A DNA stretch of 7,798 bases from the NCBI GenBank assembly GCA_903873095.1, contig CAIQMU010000041.1:1-7798 (forward strand), in the 5' to 3' direction. Origin of the DNA: an uncultured bacterium (GTDB taxonomy: Bacteria > Patescibacteriota > Minisyncoccia > Phycocordibacterales > UBA1006). Shown here one piece after another: positions 5,497 through 7,798 of the stretch (position 1 is its first letter; each line of letters starts with the position of its first letter). The translations under genes and the position numbers were made by a program. The notes below the pieces were generated by a model that made no database searches, was not told the origin of the DNA, and saw only the letters and a program-made list of their open reading frames with translations.

Positions 5497-6787
5497 TACT
5501 CACTCGTTTCTCTGTTAAGATCAGGTTTGATTTTAGGCATATCAGTAAATCCCTTTTCTCAAAAACAGAACCTTCATTAAGGATATATTTAGCATAATTC
5601 CTTACATCTACATCTTTTGCAGAGTGATCCTCCTGGGCCAGCCCAAGAATTCCGAACTGGAACTTCTTGTGCCGCTCAATCTCCATCTGGAGCTTTTTGC
5701 GTATACCCGACTTGTCCAGGTCAACTTGGTCGATGATCCCGAGCAGTTGTTGGATCAGAACCCTCTCCTCGACGTAACCCTCCTTGCAATTGATGTTCTT
5801 CGCCCTCGTGCACCCGTAGTAGATGTACTTGGCGACCGAGCCGTCCGCGAGTGTCTTGAACTTGTCCTGAGCCGTCACGCCCGACCCGCAGCTGCCGCAC
5901 GAGAGCATCCTCGTGAATGCGAACTCCTTGTTCTGGTTCTTCGTACGCACGCGGATGCGGAGCTGCCTCTGAGCACTGTCGAAGAGCTCCTTGGAGATGA
6001 GAGGGGTGTGCACGCCGTCATACCATTTCCCGCTGTTCCTCGGATACTCGAATCTCCCGTAGTACAGGTGGTTGTCGAGCAGCATGTAGATGTTGCTCAG
6101 GAAGAGTGGCTTTCCATACTTTCCCTTGAATCCCGCATCCTTCAGCCACCGGTATACCTTTCGCCCGCTCCACCCCTCGTTGCCAACCTTCTCGAAGACT
6201 TCCTTGATGACAGGGCCGCGGACAGGATCGACGAAGATCCGGCACTGTTGCGCGTCCTTGGTCTTAGAGTTCAGGTAGCCCGTGGGTGCGATGCACGGCC
6301 AGAGTCCCATCTCGCACCTCGCCCTGAGTCCTCGTTTTACATTCACACTTTTATTATCATTTTCAAGTTTCGCTTGAGATCCCAAAATCATGAGCAGAAA
6401 TTTCTCACTTGGATTATTTGTGAATCGCTGACTGTAAGTTCTCACTTCTAATAATTTTCTCTGATCCAACAAATCTACTACCGCACCGAGATCTCCCGCG
6501 TTTCTGCTCAACCGATCGGGATGCCACGCGAGGATGCCTTGGAATTTTCCTTCGCGGATATCTACTAGTAGTTGGTTGAAGACGGGCCGCTGTCCGCAGT
6601 CCTTGGCCGAGTGCGACTCGCGGTAAATCTCGACGACTTCCAAGTTTTCTCGCTTCGCGATCTCGAACATCTCCTTAATTTGGGAGTCGATCGACAGCGC
6701 CTGACGTTCCTCCGCTTCGGAGGATTTTCTGCTATAGAGGCAGTATCGTATTGGTTCTTTTTCCGTTAGTGTGTCCACACACGACAC
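5486..6787 (-). CDS. Large serine recombinase (resolvase/invertase catalytic domain plus zinc ribbon)
   Basis: This enzyme cuts and rejoins DNA through a phosphoserine link for integration, excision or inversion. The 433-residue protein begins at GTG 6787; GTG 6778 is also possible. In the catalytic domain (about 12-150), YSRKSSEAEE has the presumed nucleophile Ser22, and arginines are seen in GQRPVF (Arg67) and HPDRLSRN (Arg92, Arg95). The recombinase domain (about 165-275) contains APTGYLN and LSNIYMLLDNHLYYGRFEYP. A zinc ribbon follows, with CGSC (Cys297, Cys300) and Cys326 and Cys334. A short C-terminal part includes a charged helix. All key catalytic residues are present, so it is probably active. 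The 3' end overlaps the OLD gene tail-to-tail by 11 bases. Base composition is mosaic: GC-rich blocks cover about residues 18-103 and 151-388, with AT-rich blocks between them and at the C-terminus. It is shorter than phage integrases such as phiC31 (about 600) but in range for CPR recombinases. Confidence 0.92.
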   Translation of the reverse strand: MSCVDTLTEKEPIRYCLYSRKSSEAEERQALSIDSQIKEMFEIAKRENLEVVEIYRESHSAKDCGQRPVFNQLLVDIREGKFQGILAWHPDRLSRNAGDLGAVVDLLDQRKLLEVRTYSQRFTNNPSEKFLLMILGSQAKLENDNKSVNVKRGLRARCEMGLWPCIAPTGYLNSKTKDAQQCRIFVDPVRGPVIKEVFEKVGNEGWSGRKVYRWLKDAGFKGKYGKPLFLSNIYMLLDNHLYYGRFEYPRNSGKWYDGVHTPLISKELFDSAQRQLRIRVRTKNQNKEFAFTRMLSCGSCGSGVTAQDKFKTLADGSVAKYIYYGCTRAKNINCKEGYVEERVLIQQLLGIIDQVDLDKSGIRKKLQMEIERHKKFQFGILGLAQEDHSAKDVDVRNYAKYILNEGSVFEKRDLLICLKSNLILTEKRVSIKL

Positions 6788-6792
6788 ATTAC
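6766..6792. promoter_or_regulatory. Dyad over the recombinase start codon
   Basis: TGTGTC (6770-6775) and GACACA (6783-6788) are perfect inverted copies around CACACAC, and further matches outward give 8 of 10 paired positions per arm. The right arm contains the GTG start codon (6785-6787, minus strand). It could be an operator, an mRNA hairpin that limits translation, or a recombinase binding site. The role is a guess; the symmetry is visible. Confidence 0.35.
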
Positions 6793-6839
6793 CCTAGACA
6801 AACACGAAGTCGAGCGGAGGAGGGGATAACTATAGAAAA

Positions 6840-6867
6840 TAGACTTTTTCCATAATTGGACTACTAT
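6840..6867 (+). promoter_or_regulatory. Weak promoter for the three-helix membrane protein
   Basis: TAGACT (6840-6845) and TACTAT (6862-6867) are 16 bases apart, and the -10 ends seven bases before ATG 6875. Each hexamer matches consensus at four positions only. The same 87-base gap (6788-6874) must also hold the promoter of the divergent recombinase; TATAGT on the minus strand near 6828-6833 is a weak candidate. Confidence 0.3.
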
Positions 6868-6874
6868 TAACAAC

Positions 6875-7543
6875 ATGTCTCAATTTCCTAAGGAAAAACT
6901 CGAATTGGCAAAACAAGAATTCACCAGAACAAGAGAACTCCTCATGAATATTTATCATTCTGGAGTCGAGTATATTCAAAACGGACTAAGGGGTACATCA
7001 GACAAGCAATACAATCTCTGTCTCTCCTTGTTGAGTATTGCAGTGGTTATGATTGGAGTTGTTACTCCAATCATATTGCAATTTAACATTTCCATTAATC
7101 ATATCCTGCTATGCGTTAGTATGTGCTGCTTCCTATTTTCCTTCTTTGCAGGCTTGGGCATCTGTTTTTATATTCCACGTAAAGATAGGTTTGATTTGAA
7201 TACGATATGGAAAGCACAAAACACTTCATTAAATATCCAATTAGATCTTGTAAAAGACATCCTTTCAAAAATAGATGACGAGACACTTACTATCCAAGAT
7301 GTAAATGAGTACAATGAAAAATCTATTTTAGAAAACAAAAGTTTTACCGAAAAAACAAAAATTCCAGTTCATAAAACACTTGATTTCCTTTACTATTCTT
7401 TCATAGGAGTTTTCATTATGGGCCTCCTGATACTGATGCTGGCTTTCGGGGAGTTTATCTTTCATGGCAAACCAAATCAGATTGATGACAACACTTATAC
7501 GACACTACAAATAGACGTTAATTTTACACCGAAATCCAAATAG
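6875..7543 (+). CDS. Three-helix membrane protein of unknown function
   Basis: This 222-residue protein has a polar N-terminus (1-45) followed by two adjacent hydrophobic segments, about 47-69 and 76-100, the second containing CVSMCCFLF. After a charged cytoplasm-like stretch (101-165) comes a third segment, about 170-195, and a short polar tail. I see no signal peptide, no enzymatic motif and no conserved fold I can name. Two close helices with a soluble region are seen in small membrane effectors of some defence systems (for example SLATT-type proteins), but I cannot match this protein to them. The start at ATG 6875 has no Shine-Dalgarno site and a weak -10 seven bases upstream. It is divergent from the recombinase. 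Only ten bases separate it from the next gene on the same strand, so the two are probably co-transcribed. Confidence 0.75.
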   Translation: MSQFPKEKLELAKQEFTRTRELLMNIYHSGVEYIQNGLRGTSDKQYNLCLSLLSIAVVMIGVVTPIILQFNISINHILLCVSMCCFLFSFFAGLGICFYIPRKDRFDLNTIWKAQNTSLNIQLDLVKDILSKIDDETLTIQDVNEYNEKSILENKSFTEKTKIPVHKTLDFLYYSFIGVFIMGLLILMLAFGEFIFHGKPNQIDDNTYTTLQIDVNFTPKSK

Positions 7544-7553
7544 TTTTTCACAT

Positions 7554-7798
7554 ATGAAATATTATTATAAAAAAGAGAATATGATCGGCTTTGACAAACA
7601 GGACCTGATGAATTTCCTCAAAGAACAGGCAAAGCCGCGAATAGATGAGGAGTTGTGTAAGAGGAATTGGACTACAGAAGATCTTTATAATGATCAAGAA
7701 AAAATGAATATCGTAGGTAATGCTGTTCCGCTTATTCAGAATAAAGAAGAGGAAGAGGTATTCTTTGCATTGGAAATATTTCCTGAGTTTTATAAAAC
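7554..7798 (+). CDS. Unknown soluble protein, 5' part only
   Basis: From ATG 7554 the frame is open for 81 codons to the window edge with no stop, beginning MKYYYKKENMIGFDKQDLM. A second possible start is ATG 7581 (MIGFDKQ), preceded by a purine run (AAAAAAGAGAAT) that could serve as a weak ribosome site; nothing similar precedes 7554. The visible part is hydrophilic, rich in Lys, Glu, Asp and Asn, with no membrane segment and no motif I recognise. It ends EEEEVFFALEIFPEFYK and continues. It starts ten bases after the three-helix membrane protein and probably belongs to the same operon, so its identity would be the best clue to what the pair does. Confidence 0.6.
   Translation, partial: MKYYYKKENMIGFDKQDLMNFLKEQAKPRIDEELCKRNWTTEDLYNDQEKMNIVGNAVPLIQNKEEEEVFFALEIFPEFYK

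Larger units (their letters stand above)
3556..7798. mobile_element. Putative integrated element next to tRNA-Gln (right end outside the window)
   Basis: The gene content changes at the tRNA 3' end from housekeeping genes to an OLD-family nuclease, a large serine recombinase, a membrane protein and an unknown partial gene. A recombinase beside defence-type cargo at a tRNA is a common layout for integrated elements. I looked for a second copy of the tRNA 3' end (around TTCGAGTCCATGTCTGGCA) in the rest of the window and found none. The far boundary, and therefore the attachment core, is not shown. Large serine recombinases often do not use tRNAs, so the tRNA may be only a neighbour. Confidence 0.35.

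Noticed and set aside
5624..6451. 275-residue plus-strand frame
   Set aside because: It is the complement of the GC-rich serine recombinase, with the Leu/Arg/Val-rich composition expected of an antisense frame; the minus strand has all the catalytic motifs.
1..7798. CRISPR array or long direct repeats
   Set aside because: No regularly spaced repeat of 20 bases or more was seen by eye on reading the whole window.

Overview
The window looks like a piece of a small-genome Candidate Phyla Radiation (Patescibacteria) chromosome. This rests on three things: an AT-rich core of housekeeping genes; a DnaX that is very short and lacks the usual four-cysteine zinc module; and genes that almost all lack a Shine-Dalgarno site but carry a -10 hexamer 6-8 bases before the start codon, as in leaderless transcription. 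TGA is used as a stop (end of dus), so the standard bacterial code applies. No species can be named from the sequence alone.

Region 1 (1-3555) is the chromosomal core. It begins with the first codons of a minus-strand gene. Next is a decayed or frameshifted fragment resembling the C-terminus of a CPR FtsQ-type division protein (81-370), closed by a terminator. Then come a tRNA-dihydrouridine synthase (411-1484) and a frameshifted unknown gene (1509 to about 1943/1954), which has a strong promoter lying inside the dus 3' end and its own terminator. dnaX (2029-3051), a tiny Trp-rich one-helix membrane protein (3144-3389) with a terminator, and tRNA-Gln(TTG) (3485-3555) complete the core. Two of its genes, tRNA-dihydrouridine synthase and tRNA-Gln, concern tRNA, but nothing suggests they are co-regulated.

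Region 2 (3556-7798, running off the window) looks like accessory or mobile DNA placed against the tRNA 3' end. It holds an OLD-family ATPase/TOPRIM nuclease (3631-5496), a likely anti-phage or anti-plasmid gene. Convergent with it, and overlapping it by 11 bases, is a large serine recombinase (5486-6787, minus). Divergent from the recombinase are a 222-residue protein with three predicted membrane helices (6875-7543) and a partial gene 10 bases downstream (7554 to end). A reasonable reading is an integrated element that carries its own recombinase plus defence-like cargo; only its tRNA-side boundary is inside the window.

The most unusual signals are the sharp GC mosaic inside the recombinase gene (about 32%, 60%, 34% and 52-63% GC in successive blocks), a dyad that covers the recombinase start codon, the repeated -10/6-8 nt/ATG arrangement, and two genes that would each be restored by one extra base in a short homopolymer run.
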